Source: Pilosibacter fragilis
GTDB taxonomy: Bacteria > Bacillota > Clostridia > Lachnospirales > Lachnospiraceae
Assembly: GCF_032490495.1 (NCBI RefSeq)
Contig: NZ_JAVYJB010000003.1
Coordinates: 186,001 to 250,000 of the forward strand
Direction: 5' to 3'
Length of the DNA stretch: 64,000 nt
This document shows positions 1 to 9,152 of the stretch, in pieces. Position 1 is the stretch's first letter, and every line of letters begins with the position of its first letter. Under the pieces are notes generated by a model. The model made no database searches and was not told the origin of the DNA. It saw only the letters and a program-made list of their open reading frames with translations. The translations under genes were made by a program, and so were the position numbers.

Positions 1-500
1 CCTAACGGCAGATTTTCCGTATTCACCAGAAGGTTTTTATCAAACATGGATATCTGCATGCTGCCGAATCCCACGTCCACGATAGCGGTTCCCTGCTGGA
101 TATTCTCATCAAACTCGTCATCGGACACCGCAATAGCCTTGTAGCCCAGAAATCGCTGTTCCGAGTTGCTGATAATCCGTACCTGGATCCCGGTTCGGAC
201 ACGGATCTGATCCAGAACGATCCTATTGTTTCTCGCCTCGCGCATCGCACTTGTGGCGTAGGCACGGTATTCCGTGACTTTATAGGATTTCATGATCCTT
301 GCAAAATCCGCAAGCACATCGCAAAGCTCCTCCACCATCTCATAGCTGATCTTTCCGTTATTGTAGGTATCTTTTCCCAGCGCAGTGACGTGACGGATCT
401 GATCCAGTTTTCGGATCTTGTTGCGGTTTGAGATCTCATAGATCCCCATCTCCACCTCAAAGGATCCCACATCGATGGCTGCAAATGTAAGGGCTGCCAT
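1..500 (-). CDS. Ppx/GppA family phosphatase, N-terminal part (cut by window edge)
   Basis: The 166 visible residues begin MAALTFAAIDVGSFEVEMGI and match the first half of the exopolyphosphatase / guanosine pentaphosphate phosphohydrolase family, which folds like actin and hydrolyses polyphosphate or pppGpp. The phosphate-1 motif is IDVGS near residues 9-13, YATSAMREARN follows near residue 95, and a second glycine-rich strand IVDVGFGSMQ lies near residue 145. The start is chosen because AAGGAGGAAAAAAC sits just before the ATG. The gene runs off the left edge, so the C-terminus and any HD domain cannot be judged. It is the last minus-strand gene visible here, 120 bases downstream of pheA. Family assignment is secure; polyphosphate versus pppGpp preference cannot be told. 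Confidence 0.85.
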   Translation of the reverse strand, partial: MAALTFAAIDVGSFEVEMGIYEISNRNKIRKLDQIRHVTALGKDTYNNGKISYEMVEELCDVLADFARIMKSYKVTEYRAYATSAMREARNNRIVLDQIRVRTGIQVRIISNSEQRFLGYKAIAVSDDEFDENIQQGTAIVDVGFGSMQISMFDKNLLVNTENLPL

Positions 501-591
501 GTTTTTTCCTCCTTGCTCTGTGCACGACGATCGCCGGACCCGTTTTGTGTCCGCCATATCGTCTGCATCAAATATCTGTTGATACAAGAAT

Positions 592-613
592 CGGTCCGGA
601 TTTTCCCGGACCG
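592..613 (-). terminator. hairpin after pheA
   Basis: CGGTCCGG pairs perfectly with CCGGACCG around a 6-base loop, directly downstream of the pheA stop. The run after the stem is only moderately T-rich on the minus strand (ATTCTTGT), so it may be a weak terminator. Confidence 0.5.
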
Positions 614-620
614 TATCTCT

Positions 621-1757
621 CTAATAATTACCTAAAATTCTCATGACGGAAGCTTCCGCAGCAAGACCGGTCAGCGCGTTTCTCACTCCCGCATCGCTTA
701 AATTTCCTTCGAAATCCACGAAGAACCGGTACTCGAAGCTCTTTTCCGGAATCGGTCTGGATTCGATCATCGTCATATTGACATTGTTGAAAATGAAGTT
801 TCCAAGGATGTTGTATAGGGAACCGCTCTTATGGGCGATCTCGAAAGCCACGCTGATCTTTCCGGCGGTCTTTGCGTACACCGGCTCTTTTCCGAGGATC
901 AGGAATCTTGTCGTATTTCCCTTGACGTTGTTGATCTCCTTTGCGAGGATCTCCATTCCATAGAGTTCTCCCGCTGTACGGCTTGCGACAGCCGCCTGGG
1001 ACGGATCCTTCTCCTCCATGACCTTCTTTGCAGCTACAGCCGTGTTTAAGACAGCGATCTGCTTCCAGTCTTTATGGGCGGACAGGAAATCAGAGCTCTG
1101 GGCCAGAGCCTGGGCATGGGAGTAAACGGTCCTGATATCGGAGAGCTCCGCTCCCGGAACGCCGAGCAGCATATGGGCAACCGGGACATAGACCTCGCCG
1201 ACTATGTAATTCTTATACTTTAAGAGCAGGTCGTAGTTGTTGATCACGAAACCGGCTGTGGAATTCTCGATGGGAAGTACCGCATAATCAGCGCGTCCCT
1301 CTTCCACCTCGCGCATCGTGTCCTCGAACTCCGGAACATGGTAAAGATCCGCGTCCTCGCCGAAATATAACTTCGCGGCGGCATGGCTGTAAGCGCCCTC
1401 GACGCCCTGGAAGACGATCTTTTTATTCTTCTTCCCGATGGTCTCCACTTCCGTAAATCCGGTGTCCATTCCCATACCGTGAGCGGATAACAGGCTGTAC
1501 TGGTATCTGCGGCTGACGGACATTAACTGGGAAAAGATCTCCTTTACCGCCTCTTTATTGAACTCACTGTGGGCCAGCTCCTGAACCGCTGCGATCTTCT
1601 GTGCCTCTCTCGCCGCATCGTAAACGGCTTTTCCTGTTCCGATCTTATATTCCGCCACATCTCCGCATACGGACATGCGCTCCTCAAACAGACGGACGAT
1701 CTCTTTATCGATCACGTCCAGCTTGTCCCTGCATTCTTTTAAGTCAAGATTTTTCAT
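621..1757 (-). CDS. pheA: bifunctional chorismate mutase / prephenate dehydratase (P-protein)
   Basis: This cytosolic enzyme converts chorismate to prephenate and then to phenylpyruvate, the committed branch to phenylalanine. Residues 1-90 are an AroQ-type chorismate mutase (LDVIDKEIVRLFEERM). Residues about 110-285 are the prephenate dehydratase domain, opening with FQGVEGAYSHAA and containing the catalytic TTRF motif. The C-terminal ACT domain carries the ESRP motif and is known in the family to bind phenylalanine for feedback inhibition. I use the ATG at 1757 (378 residues): an AGAGG lies 10 bases upstream and family members start with this helix; 16 further residues upstream are open but poorly supported. 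It stands alone between plsC and the Ppx/GppA gene. Confidence 0.93.
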   Translation of the reverse strand: MKNLDLKECRDKLDVIDKEIVRLFEERMSVCGDVAEYKIGTGKAVYDAAREAQKIAAVQELAHSEFNKEAVKEIFSQLMSVSRRYQYSLLSAHGMGMDTGFTEVETIGKKNKKIVFQGVEGAYSHAAAKLYFGEDADLYHVPEFEDTMREVEEGRADYAVLPIENSTAGFVINNYDLLLKYKNYIVGEVYVPVAHMLLGVPGAELSDIRTVYSHAQALAQSSDFLSAHKDWKQIAVLNTAVAAKKVMEEKDPSQAAVASRTAGELYGMEILAKEINNVKGNTTRFLILGKEPVYAKTAGKISVAFEIAHKSGSLYNILGNFIFNNVNMTMIESRPIPEKSFEYRFFVDFEGNLSDAGVRNALTGLAAEASVMRILGNY

Positions 1758-1886
1758 ATATTTTATGCCTCTGCTTTCTGTCATTTCTCCCCAGGTATTT
1801 CCCAAAATTTCTTTTGCTTTTTCAGCAGATCTCTCCGAAACCTTGTCCTGTCATATCATTTCAAGCCATTTTATCCGCCTGAAACC

Positions 1887-2630
1887 TTATTGTTTTTCTT
1901 CCTGCATTTCTTTCAGCATTCTGATCAATACATTTCTAGTGTAAGCACCCGGATGTTTCCGATCTTCGGCTTCCAATTCTTTTACATAGAACGGTTTTCC
2001 GTAGTAGATCGTAATATGGGACGGGGTGATAAACGGGAAGTGTTTTTCCAGCACCTCCGCCGTTCCTGTCATCGCCACCGGGACCACCGGACAGCCGGAT
2101 TTCTCCGCAATCTTTAAGCTCCCCTCTTTAAACGGAAGGAGCTCCGTGATATCTTCGTTCGGATTTCTCGTTCCCTCCGGGAAAATCCAGATGGAAACGC
2201 CGTTTTTTACCTTCTCGATTCCCTGAAGGATCATCTTTAAGCCTTCTTTGATGTTCTTTCTGTCTAAGAACAGGCAGTTCACGTTCACCATCCAGGTGCG
2301 TAAGAGTGGGATCTTTTCCATCTCCTTTTTTGCGACGAAACCGAGCAGTGTCGGAACTGTCGTGTAGCCCGCAAGAATATCAAAATAGCTTCTGTGGTTT
2401 CCAACATAGAGGACCGCTGTGTCTTCCGGTATATTTTCCGCGCCCTTCACCGTCACGGTCACCCCCGCCAGCTTTAAGAGTACCTTGAACACGGACCGGA
2501 CGACCTTGATCGTCTCCAGATCCCGCGCGTGGGGATCTTTCTTTCCAAGCGATACCTGTGCCACAAGGAACGGATAGCTGAAGATCAAAAATCCCACCAG
2601 TGTGAACAGGACAAGTAATAATCTTATCAT
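1887..2630 (-). CDS. plsC: 1-acyl-sn-glycerol-3-phosphate acyltransferase
   Basis: The 247-residue protein is a membrane-associated lysophosphatidate acyltransferase, which adds the second acyl chain to make phosphatidic acid. A single hydrophobic N-terminal segment (residues 1-22) is followed by the catalytic NHRSYFD (HX4D) box and the glycerol-phosphate binding FPEGTRN box, both intact. The start at 2630 is decided by GGGAGG 10 bases upstream; six more codons are open upstream but contain the ribosome binding site itself. A short intergenic repeat (copy 1 of the family also at 40052 and 41684) lies just upstream. Confidence 0.92.
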   Translation of the reverse strand: MIRLLLVLFTLVGFLIFSYPFLVAQVSLGKKDPHARDLETIKVVRSVFKVLLKLAGVTVTVKGAENIPEDTAVLYVGNHRSYFDILAGYTTVPTLLGFVAKKEMEKIPLLRTWMVNVNCLFLDRKNIKEGLKMILQGIEKVKNGVSIWIFPEGTRNPNEDITELLPFKEGSLKIAEKSGCPVVPVAMTGTAEVLEKHFPFITPSHITIYYGKPFYVKELEAEDRKHPGAYTRNVLIRMLKEMQEEKQ

Positions 2631-2672
2631 AAGTAACAAACCTCCCATATTTTCTTTAACAGTAACGGTGCT

Positions 2673-2719
2673 CTCTTACGGTCAGCACAGCAGGTGTGCC
2701 CACCTATTGAACAATTGCC
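2673..2719 (+). repeat. dispersed intergenic repeat, family 2, copy 1
   Basis: CTTACGGTCAGC opens a segment of about 47 bases that recurs at 40052-40100 (same strand) and 41684-41732 (opposite strand). Inside, GCAC and GTGC flank an AGCAGGT loop. In copy 2 the same arms are GCGC and GCGC, a compensated change that points to selection on a hairpin. Confidence 0.75.
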
Positions 2720-2827
2720 TTTCATACACTTTAAAGAGTTACAGCAATGAGGTTCATAAGTTATATTATATTAAATAAACCTCTTATTTGCAACTCAAAT
2801 GCACCTCGAATCCATCTAAAATCCAGC

Positions 2828-3373
2828 TCAAATCTGTCTATATATTGGCTTTTCCGTTTCCGGATCTCTGGAAAGGATTTCCTCTTTTCCTCCCGTCAGA
2901 TATTCAAAGAGAAGTCCTGTCATGAACCAGAACGGAGCAAAATCCAGCCGGATCACGCCGTCAACGCTCAGCATCCGCCCGGTGTAATCCCACGGACATA
3001 TCCCAAGGCTTTTCAAGAATGTTCCCGTGAGGTATTCTGCGAAAAAGATCAGGACCATGTCCAGGATCCCATGTCGGAAGATCCTGTCCTTTACCGCGAT
3101 CTGTCCCCGGTCTCCGATCCAACTGTCCACCCATTTCCCGATGGGCCCCAAAAGGATTCCCATTCCATATATCGGGAACATGTATATTGATGTCTTTCCC
3201 ATGAATTTCATATCTCCAGCCGCAAAGCCTTCCACGGAAGTCAAAAGGATCTCAAGTCCCCATCCCGTCAGACCGCAGAGCATAAAATTCCTGACCCATT
3301 GTCTCCATCCGCCGCCGGAGCTTTTTTTTACTGCAATTTTCTGATTTCTGTTTTTCTGCTTCCATCTGTTCAT
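2828..3373 (-). CDS. putative ABC-transporter type IV membrane protein (PF06541-like)
   Basis: This 181-residue membrane protein resembles the uncharacterised CmpB-type 'ABC transporter permease' family. The marks are GWGLEILLTS near residue 36, SIYMFPIYGMGILLGP near residue 62, a middle hydrophobic helix FFAEYLTGTFL, the ICPWDYTGR motif near residue 124 and a last helix FAPFWFMTGLLFEY. About four membrane segments are visible, with a basic N-terminus. No ATP-binding partner is next to it, so transport is not established. It lies convergent to nothing and may be a single-gene unit. Confidence 0.7.
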   Translation of the reverse strand: MNRWKQKNRNQKIAVKKSSGGGWRQWVRNFMLCGLTGWGLEILLTSVEGFAAGDMKFMGKTSIYMFPIYGMGILLGPIGKWVDSWIGDRGQIAVKDRIFRHGILDMVLIFFAEYLTGTFLKSLGICPWDYTGRMLSVDGVIRLDFAPFWFMTGLLFEYLTGGKEEILSRDPETEKPIYRQI

Positions 3374-3486
3374 GAAACCAGTATCTGTGATTCTCCGATC
3401 CGCTATGCAGCCTTTTCCACGGTGCTTTTTTCCACTTTGATTTTTCTGCGGCTCATGCCCTGGAAAGCCAGGATCGGCCGCTTACT

Positions 3487-3666
3487 CTATACATACTGAT
3501 TTTTTTCCGGATCGTACTCATAATCGATCGACGCGAGTTTCTCATCCACGTCTTTCCTGTCTAGACAAAGCGACCTGCACAACTCGTCCATATCCGGGTA
3601 ATTGTCCCGCAGTTGTGTGTTGATATAGCTTAACAGCATGACCGGATCTTTCGGTATCTTCGTCAT
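3487..3666 (-). CDS. DUF4250 family small protein
   Basis: The 59 residues start MTKIPKDPVMLLSYINTQLR and match the small clostridial DUF4250 family, whose members keep the IPKDP..LLS..N..LRD opening and end in an acidic-tyrosine tail (IDYEYDPEKNQYV). The function is unknown. AAGGAG is only two bases before the ATG at 3666, so the GGCGG-preceded in-frame ATG at 3705 remains possible. The protein is cytosolic with no membrane segment. Confidence 0.7.
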   Translation of the reverse strand: MTKIPKDPVMLLSYINTQLRDNYPDMDELCRSLCLDRKDVDEKLASIDYEYDPEKNQYV

Positions 3667-3713
3667 CTCTCTCCTTTCCCGGATGATTCTTTCTCTCCAA
3701 ACCATCCGCCGCC

Positions 3714-3743
3714 TTTACTTTCTGAATCCTCCTGTGTTATACT
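3714..3743 (+). promoter_or_regulatory. sigma-A-type promoter of the asparaginase gene
   Basis: TTTACT and TATACT are separated by 18 bases, about 48 bases before the asparaginase ATG. Confidence 0.6.
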
Positions 3744-3790
3744 ATAAACCATATGTGAGATGATTGCAAACGAAAGGGGATTTAAAAACC

Positions 3791-4804
3791 ATGAAACACC
3801 TTCTGCTGCTTGGAACGGGAGGAACGATCGCCTGCAAGAGAGGTGAAAACGGTCTGACACCGCTCCTCACCGGCGATGAACTGTTATCTTATGTACCGGA
3901 TGCGAAAAAATTCTGCGAGGTGGAGACGGTGCAGGTCTTAAACATCGACAGCACGAATATGCACCCGAAGCACTGGCTGAAGCTCGCCCAGGTCCTGGAG
4001 GAGAATTATGACGATTATGACGGCTTCGTGATCTGCCACGGCACCGATACGATGGCCTACACCGCTGCTGCCATGTCCTATCTCGTCCAGCACTCCAGCA
4101 AGCCCATCGTCATCACCGGTGCCCAGAAGCCCATCGACCTTGACGTGACGGACGCGAGAACAAACCTTCTGGACAGCCTGCGTTTTGCCGCCTCCGAACG
4201 TGCCCACGGCGTGACCATCGTATTTGACGGAAAAGTCATCGCGGGAACACGTGGAAAAAAGGAGCGCAGCAAGAGCTACAACGCCTTCTCCAGCATCAAC
4301 TTCCCGTACCTCGCCGTGATCCAGGACGAGCATATTTTATACTACATCGACGACAAGTGGCAGGACCGCGAGAGTGTCCGCTTCTACCACGAGATGGACA
4401 GCCAGGTCAGCCTCTTAAAGCTGATCCCGTCCATGGACTCCAGCCTCCTCGACTATATGGCAGAGCATTACGACGCAGTCGTCATCGAATCCTTCGGTGT
4501 CGGCGGTCTTCCGTCCTATGAATCCGGCGATTTCTATAGCTCCATCGAAAAATGGATCTCTATGGGAAAAGTTGTTGTCATGACCACCCAGGTCACTCAG
4601 GAAGGCAGCAACATGTCCGTCTACGAGGTCGGCCAGAAAATCAAAAACGCCTTCGGTCTCATCGAATCCTACGATATGACCCTGGAGGCCACCGTCACCA
4701 AACTCATGTGGATCCTCGGGCAGACGAGGGATCATGATAAGGTGCGGGAGATGTTCTATGAGACCATCAATCATGATATTTTGTGGAACACGGGAAGACG
4801 GTAA
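3791..4804 (+). CDS. ansA: type I (cytoplasmic) L-asparaginase
   Basis: The 337-residue enzyme hydrolyses L-asparagine to aspartate and ammonia. The first catalytic threonine lies in LLGTGGTIA near residue 10 and the second in CHGTDTMAYT near residue 90; the AQKP segment follows. There is no signal peptide, so the cytoplasmic type I form is favoured. The ATG at 3791 is preferred because AAGGGGA precedes it; the in-frame TTG nine codons earlier overlaps that site. It has its own promoter and a terminator, and is convergent with the opp operon. A link with peptide uptake is inferred only from position. Confidence 0.9.
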   Translation: MKHLLLLGTGGTIACKRGENGLTPLLTGDELLSYVPDAKKFCEVETVQVLNIDSTNMHPKHWLKLAQVLEENYDDYDGFVICHGTDTMAYTAAAMSYLVQHSSKPIVITGAQKPIDLDVTDARTNLLDSLRFAASERAHGVTIVFDGKVIAGTRGKKERSKSYNAFSSINFPYLAVIQDEHILYYIDDKWQDRESVRFYHEMDSQVSLLKLIPSMDSSLLDYMAEHYDAVVIESFGVGGLPSYESGDFYSSIEKWISMGKVVVMTTQVTQEGSNMSVYEVGQKIKNAFGLIESYDMTLEATVTKLMWILGQTRDHDKVREMFYETINHDILWNTGRR

Positions 4805-4821
4805 TACGATTGAAACATTTT

Positions 4822-4860
4822 AAAAGACTGCATACCAACAAACGGACATGCAGTCTTTTT
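4822..4860. terminator. bidirectional terminator between ansA and oppF
   Basis: AAAAGACTGCAT pairs with ATGCAGTCTTTTT around a 14-base loop. A and T runs flank both sides, so it can end both convergent transcripts. Confidence 0.85.
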
Positions 4861-4883
4861 GGCTTCTTAAATAACGTCCGGAA

Positions 4884-5855
4884 TTATGCTTTCCACTCTT
4901 TTTTATACTCTTCAAACTCTTCGTCCGAACAATAGATCGTATGTCCCGGACTTACTTCGTGATAGGACGGCTGTTTTCCTTCACCGTAATGATGAATCTC
5001 CGGATCGTAATGGATTTTTACGCGTTTTTTCTCATTGAGCGGATCCGGCTCCGGAATGGCAGAAAGCAGTGCCTTGGTGTACGGATGAAGCGGATTCTTA
5101 AATAGCTCATTGGAATCCGCCATCTCAACCAGCTTTCCGAAATACATCACACCGATTCGGTCGGAAAAATATTTGACGACGGAAAGATTATGCGCAATAA
5201 ACAGGATTGTCAGTCCCATTTCCTGTTTCAGCTTATTTAGCAGATTGATCACCTGTGCCTGCACAGAGACATCGAGAGCTGAAACCGGCTCATCTGCGAT
5301 CACCAGCTGCGGTTCCACGATCAGCGCCCTTGCAATTCCGATGCGCTGGCGCTGTCCTCCTGAAAATTCATGGGGGTATCGGGATGCATGTTCTGCCTGA
5401 AGCCCCACATGTTCCAGCATCGCGATCACCCTTTTCTGCAGTTCTTCCGGGTCTTTCACCCCTCGAATTTTCAATCCTTCCGCTATAATCTCCTGTACTG
5501 TCATTCTCGGATTTAAAGATGCGATCGGATCTTGGAAAATCATGGCAATATGATCGGTAATATATTTATGAAGCTCCCTGTCCATTTTTCCGGAGATTTC
5601 TATGCCGTTAAATTTCACAGTTCCCCAGGTGGGATCATACAGCCGAATAATCGTGCGGCCTGTCGTTGTTTTTCCGCAGCCGGACTCACCAACCAGTCCG
5701 AACGTCTCCCCGCGTTTCACATAAAAGGATACATCATCCACCGCTTTCACTGTAGACTTTTTTCCTCTGTTTTTTGTTGTAAAATACATGCTGAGGTGTT
5801 CCACATCCAGAATATGATCCTCAACACCTGTCGAATTCATCTTTTTATTATCCAT
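4884..5855 (-). CDS. oppF: oligopeptide ABC transporter ATP-binding protein OppF
   Basis: The 323-residue ATPase is the second motor subunit of the oligopeptide importer. Walker A is GESGCGKTT near residue 58, the signature is FSGGQRQRI, and Walker B ends VIADEP before SALD. The C-terminal oligopeptide/dipeptide extension (HPYTKALLSAIPEPDP) is present, which distinguishes it from other ABC ATPases. GGAGG precedes the ATG, and it overlaps oppD by 8 bases, so it is translationally coupled as the last gene of the operon. Confidence 0.93.
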   Translation of the reverse strand: MDNKKMNSTGVEDHILDVEHLSMYFTTKNRGKKSTVKAVDDVSFYVKRGETFGLVGESGCGKTTTGRTIIRLYDPTWGTVKFNGIEISGKMDRELHKYITDHIAMIFQDPIASLNPRMTVQEIIAEGLKIRGVKDPEELQKRVIAMLEHVGLQAEHASRYPHEFSGGQRQRIGIARALIVEPQLVIADEPVSALDVSVQAQVINLLNKLKQEMGLTILFIAHNLSVVKYFSDRIGVMYFGKLVEMADSNELFKNPLHPYTKALLSAIPEPDPLNEKKRVKIHYDPEIHHYGEGKQPSYHEVSPGHTIYCSDEEFEEYKKEWKA

Positions 5856-6885
5856 GTTCCGCCTCCTCCTTCATCCTGGCGATGCGGTGCTGCAAAATCT
5901 CCGGCATCTCTACATTTGGCGCATCCGGATGTAAAAGCCATGTAGCAGCATAGTGGGTGTCGGAAATTTTAAAATACGGCGGTTCTTTTTCAAAATCAAT
6001 CTTCATCGCGTATTTATTTCTCGCTGCAAATGCATCCCCTTTCGGCGGATGAAGCATATTAGGCGGAGCACCCGGAATTGCATATAGGGTCTCTTCCGTG
6101 TGCAGATCCGGCATTGCAGACAACAGTGCCCAGGTATACGGATGCGCCGGATGGTAGAAAATATCTTCACAGGTTCCCACTTCCACGATCCGTCCGGCAT
6201 ACATAACGCATACACGATCTGCAATATTGGCAACCACGCCGAGGTCATGAGTGATGAAAATTACCGACAGATCGTGCTCTCTTTTCATATCATTGATCAG
6301 CTCCAGGATTCTCGCCTGAATCGTCACATCGAGAGCTGTCGTCGGCTCATCGCAGATCAGGATCTCCGGATTGCATGCAAGGGCAATTGCAATGACAATG
6401 CGCTGCCTCATACCGCCAGAGAACTGGAACGGATATGCCTCATACCGCTCTGCCGCGTTCGGAATTCCAACGGCTTCCATCAATTCGATGGCCCTCTGCT
6501 TCGCCTTTGACTTTTCAATGGATCCGCTTAAGATCAGCGCCTCTGAGATCTGTTTTCCTATTTTCATGATCGGATTCAGTGCTGACAGAGGATCCTGGAA
6601 CACCAGTGAGATCCGTTTTCCTCTGATCTTATAAAAGTCTTTTTCCTTATATTTCGCCATATCTTCGCCCTGATACAGAATCGAGCCGCTGTCGATATGG
6701 CCGTTCTTTGCAAGAATTCCAAGAATTGCTTTGATCGTAACCGATTTTCCGGAACCGGATTCTCCTACAATCGCCAGTGTCTCACCTTTCATCAAGTCAA
6801 AGTTGACATCACGAACCGCATGAACCGTACCTGCGAACGCCTGAAAGGAAACAGAAAGATCTTTTACACTTAAAATAGGTTCCAT
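5848..6885 (-). CDS. oppD: oligopeptide ABC transporter ATP-binding protein OppD
   Basis: The 345-residue first motor subunit has Walker A GESGSGKSV near residue 41, signature FSGGMRQRI, Walker B ILICDEP, and the H-loop FITHDLGVV. The C-terminal extension HPYTWALLSAMPDL is typical of the OppD/DppD group, in which cysteines of an iron-sulfur cluster may occur; none is obvious here. AAGGAG precedes the start. It sits 17 bases downstream of oppC and overlaps oppF. Confidence 0.93.
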   Translation of the reverse strand: MEPILSVKDLSVSFQAFAGTVHAVRDVNFDLMKGETLAIVGESGSGKSVTIKAILGILAKNGHIDSGSILYQGEDMAKYKEKDFYKIRGKRISLVFQDPLSALNPIMKIGKQISEALILSGSIEKSKAKQRAIELMEAVGIPNAAERYEAYPFQFSGGMRQRIVIAIALACNPEILICDEPTTALDVTIQARILELINDMKREHDLSVIFITHDLGVVANIADRVCVMYAGRIVEVGTCEDIFYHPAHPYTWALLSAMPDLHTEETLYAIPGAPPNMLHPPKGDAFAARNKYAMKIDFEKEPPYFKISDTHYAATWLLHPDAPNVEMPEILQHRIARMKEEAEHG

Positions 6886-6902
6886 ACCATTCGCTCCTTT
6901 CC

Positions 6903-8051
6903 TTATGCACCGCGCTGGGTTGGATCAAATGCGTCACGCAGACCATTTGACAGCATGTTGAATGCGATCATCAGCAGAGAAATCACAACTGCCGGGAAAA
7001 ACACCTGGTTCGGATACTGCTGCATGATCTTCTGTCCCTGGGATAAAAGGACACCGATCGAGCTTTCCGGTGCACGGATGCCAAGTCCGATATATGCCAG
7101 GAAAGACTCGGTAAAAATAGCTCCCGGAATTGCAATCATGGCACGTGTAATGATTGGCCCAATGGAATTCGGCAGAATATGCCGGAAGATCAGTGCCATA
7201 TCTTTCACGCCGAGTGTTCTGGCCGCAAGCACATATTCGCTGCCTTTATAACGGTAAAACTGGGAGCGAATCATTCGGGCTGTGCCAATCCAGTTCTGTA
7301 CGACAAGGCAAAGAATAATTGACAGCATGCCGGTTCCGAAAAAGAGGATAAATAATGTTACCACTACAATCTCCGGGAATGCACCGATAATCTCGGTAAT
7401 GCGCATCATAACCATATCGATCTTTCCGCCGTAATATCCCGCAATGGAGCCATAGACAATACCGATAAAAACATTGCAGATTACCGAGATGAACGCAATT
7501 ACCAGGGAAACACGGGCACCTCGCCACATTCGTACCCACAGATCACGGCCGAGATAATCCGTCCCCATCCAGAAATATGTTCCATCCTCAAGACCGCAGT
7601 ACTTGTAGTAATCCACTTTGATATCACACATATCCGCGCCCTGGACCTTCCGGTAGTTGATGACTTTCAGAATGCTGCCTTCCGGATAACGTGTTGTATC
7701 TTCCAGGCTGTCCACACGTCGATTCGTCAGCCATCGGGTTCCATCCAGAATTCCAACATTCTCGAGAACCGGCATTTTGGGCGGAAGATTGATTCGGTTC
7801 AGATCCTGGTCATTGTAGTGCCAGCGGCTCATCATTGGCATAAAGATTGCCATGAACAGAATGATCACGATTCCTACAAACGCTACAATGGAGACCTTGC
7901 TCCGGCAGAAACGCAGCATTGCATCCTTAAAAAAGCCAATCGGCTTATCCTGGAATGTCACATCCGCAATGTCATCCTTCATCTGGACAAATTCAAATTG
8001 TTCTTTGTCAGCCTGATATTCCGGTACAGCGGAAGAGTAAAATTTTGCCAT
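6903..8051 (-). CDS. oppC: oligopeptide ABC transporter permease OppC
   Basis: The 382-residue inner-membrane subunit has an N-terminal cytoplasmic stretch, a first membrane helix (VSIVAFVGIVIILFMAIFM), a long extracytoplasmic loop of about 110 residues, then five helices. The permease signature with the ATPase-contacting EAA loop is RTLGVKDMALIFRHILPNS. The loop after helix 1 is longer than in many OppC proteins. The start overlaps the oppB stop as TAATG, with GGGAGG upstream. Confidence 0.93.
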   Translation of the reverse strand: MAKFYSSAVPEYQADKEQFEFVQMKDDIADVTFQDKPIGFFKDAMLRFCRSKVSIVAFVGIVIILFMAIFMPMMSRWHYNDQDLNRINLPPKMPVLENVGILDGTRWLTNRRVDSLEDTTRYPEGSILKVINYRKVQGADMCDIKVDYYKYCGLEDGTYFWMGTDYLGRDLWVRMWRGARVSLVIAFISVICNVFIGIVYGSIAGYYGGKIDMVMMRITEIIGAFPEIVVVTLFILFFGTGMLSIILCLVVQNWIGTARMIRSQFYRYKGSEYVLAARTLGVKDMALIFRHILPNSIGPIITRAMIAIPGAIFTESFLAYIGLGIRAPESSIGVLLSQGQKIMQQYPNQVFFPAVVISLLMIAFNMLSNGLRDAFDPTQRGA

Positions 8052-9001
8052 TATTTCTTCCCTCCCATCCTTACACGCGGATCAACAATCCCGTAAGAAA
8101 GATCCACGATGAGTACAGTCACAAGAGATACCACAGAATAAAAGATCAGGGCCGCCAGCGTTACCGTATAGTCCGGCGCATTGATGGACTTTACCATAAT
8201 ACCGCCCATACCGGGAATCGAGAAAATGGTCTCGATTACAAGACTTCCGCCCATAATGCTTGTAAACATCGGCACAATGATATTCATAAGAGGAAGCATG
8301 GAGTTTCGGATTCCATGGTTGATCGTTGCCTGACGTTCCGTGAGTCCCTTCGTCTTTGCCAAAAGCATAAAATCTGAGTTGATGGTCTCTGCCAGTTCCG
8401 CTCTCAGATATCTTGTCACACGGGCGATCGGTCCTAGAGACAGGGCCATGATCGGAAGAAACAGGCAATAAAATTTATCCCAACCGGATGCCGTAGCATC
8501 GTAAATGATCGGAAATAATCCCGCTTTAAATGCCACAAAATACTGAAGCAGGGTGGCGAAGATAAAGGATGGAACTGAGATAAATATGACGACCAGAAAC
8601 GATATCAGATAGTCTGTCATCGTATTTTTCCGGATTGCCGCCACAATTCCGAGGATAATCCCCAATGGAAGCGATATGATCAGTGAAAAAAAGTTAATAT
8701 AGAGTGTGACCGGAATCTTTGTCTTGATCACATCCCACACCGGAACATTGACATACATCTTCAGAGATGTTCCCCAGTCGCCTTCCAGAACAAGTCCCTT
8801 TAAGAACATTGCATACTGGATCGGGATCGGCTTATCAAGATTATATTTTGCTTCCAGAGCTGTCCTCTGCTCATATGTCATATCTACGGCATCATCGAAG
8901 ATTCCGCCCGGCATCAGGCGGATCACCATGAAGCCGATGGTAATGATAATAAACAGAGTTACTAACATTGCCAGAATTCGCTGCATAATGTATTTTGCCA
9001 T
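8051..9001 (-). CDS. oppB: oligopeptide ABC transporter permease OppB
   Basis: The 316-residue permease begins MAKYIMQRILAMLVTLFII, the usual first helix of OppB/DppB. The motifs MPGG near residue 30 and the EAA-type loop (LLAKTKGLTERQATINHGIRNSMLP) are intact, followed by the IPGMGG segment. The ATG at 9001 is chosen because GGAGGG lies 6 bases before it; 27 upstream codons are open but unlike the family. It forms the channel with OppC. Confidence 0.93.
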   Translation of the reverse strand: MAKYIMQRILAMLVTLFIIITIGFMVIRLMPGGIFDDAVDMTYEQRTALEAKYNLDKPIPIQYAMFLKGLVLEGDWGTSLKMYVNVPVWDVIKTKIPVTLYINFFSLIISLPLGIILGIVAAIRKNTMTDYLISFLVVIFISVPSFIFATLLQYFVAFKAGLFPIIYDATASGWDKFYCLFLPIMALSLGPIARVTRYLRAELAETINSDFMLLAKTKGLTERQATINHGIRNSMLPLMNIIVPMFTSIMGGSLVIETIFSIPGMGGIMVKSINAPDYTVTLAALIFYSVVSLVTVLIVDLSYGIVDPRVRMGGKK

Positions 9002-9089
9002 ATCATTCCCTCCGAGTTTCCTTTTGCGATTCCTGTAAAGCCCATCGGTTCCTTTTCGCCGCCCGATCACTTCCGTCAGCATAAAATCC

Positions 9090-9117
9090 GCCTGCCGGCT
9101 CGCAGTATCCGGCAGGC
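9090..9117 (-). terminator. intercistronic hairpin between oppA and oppB
   Basis: GCCTGCCGG pairs perfectly with CCGGCAGGC around a 10-base loop, followed on the minus strand by GATTTTAT. Such a partial terminator or stability hairpin commonly allows more binding protein than permease to be made; that role is inferred. Confidence 0.65.
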
Positions 9118-9152
9118 AGATGTTTGCAGGTTCATTCAGTTCCCGTCATCGG

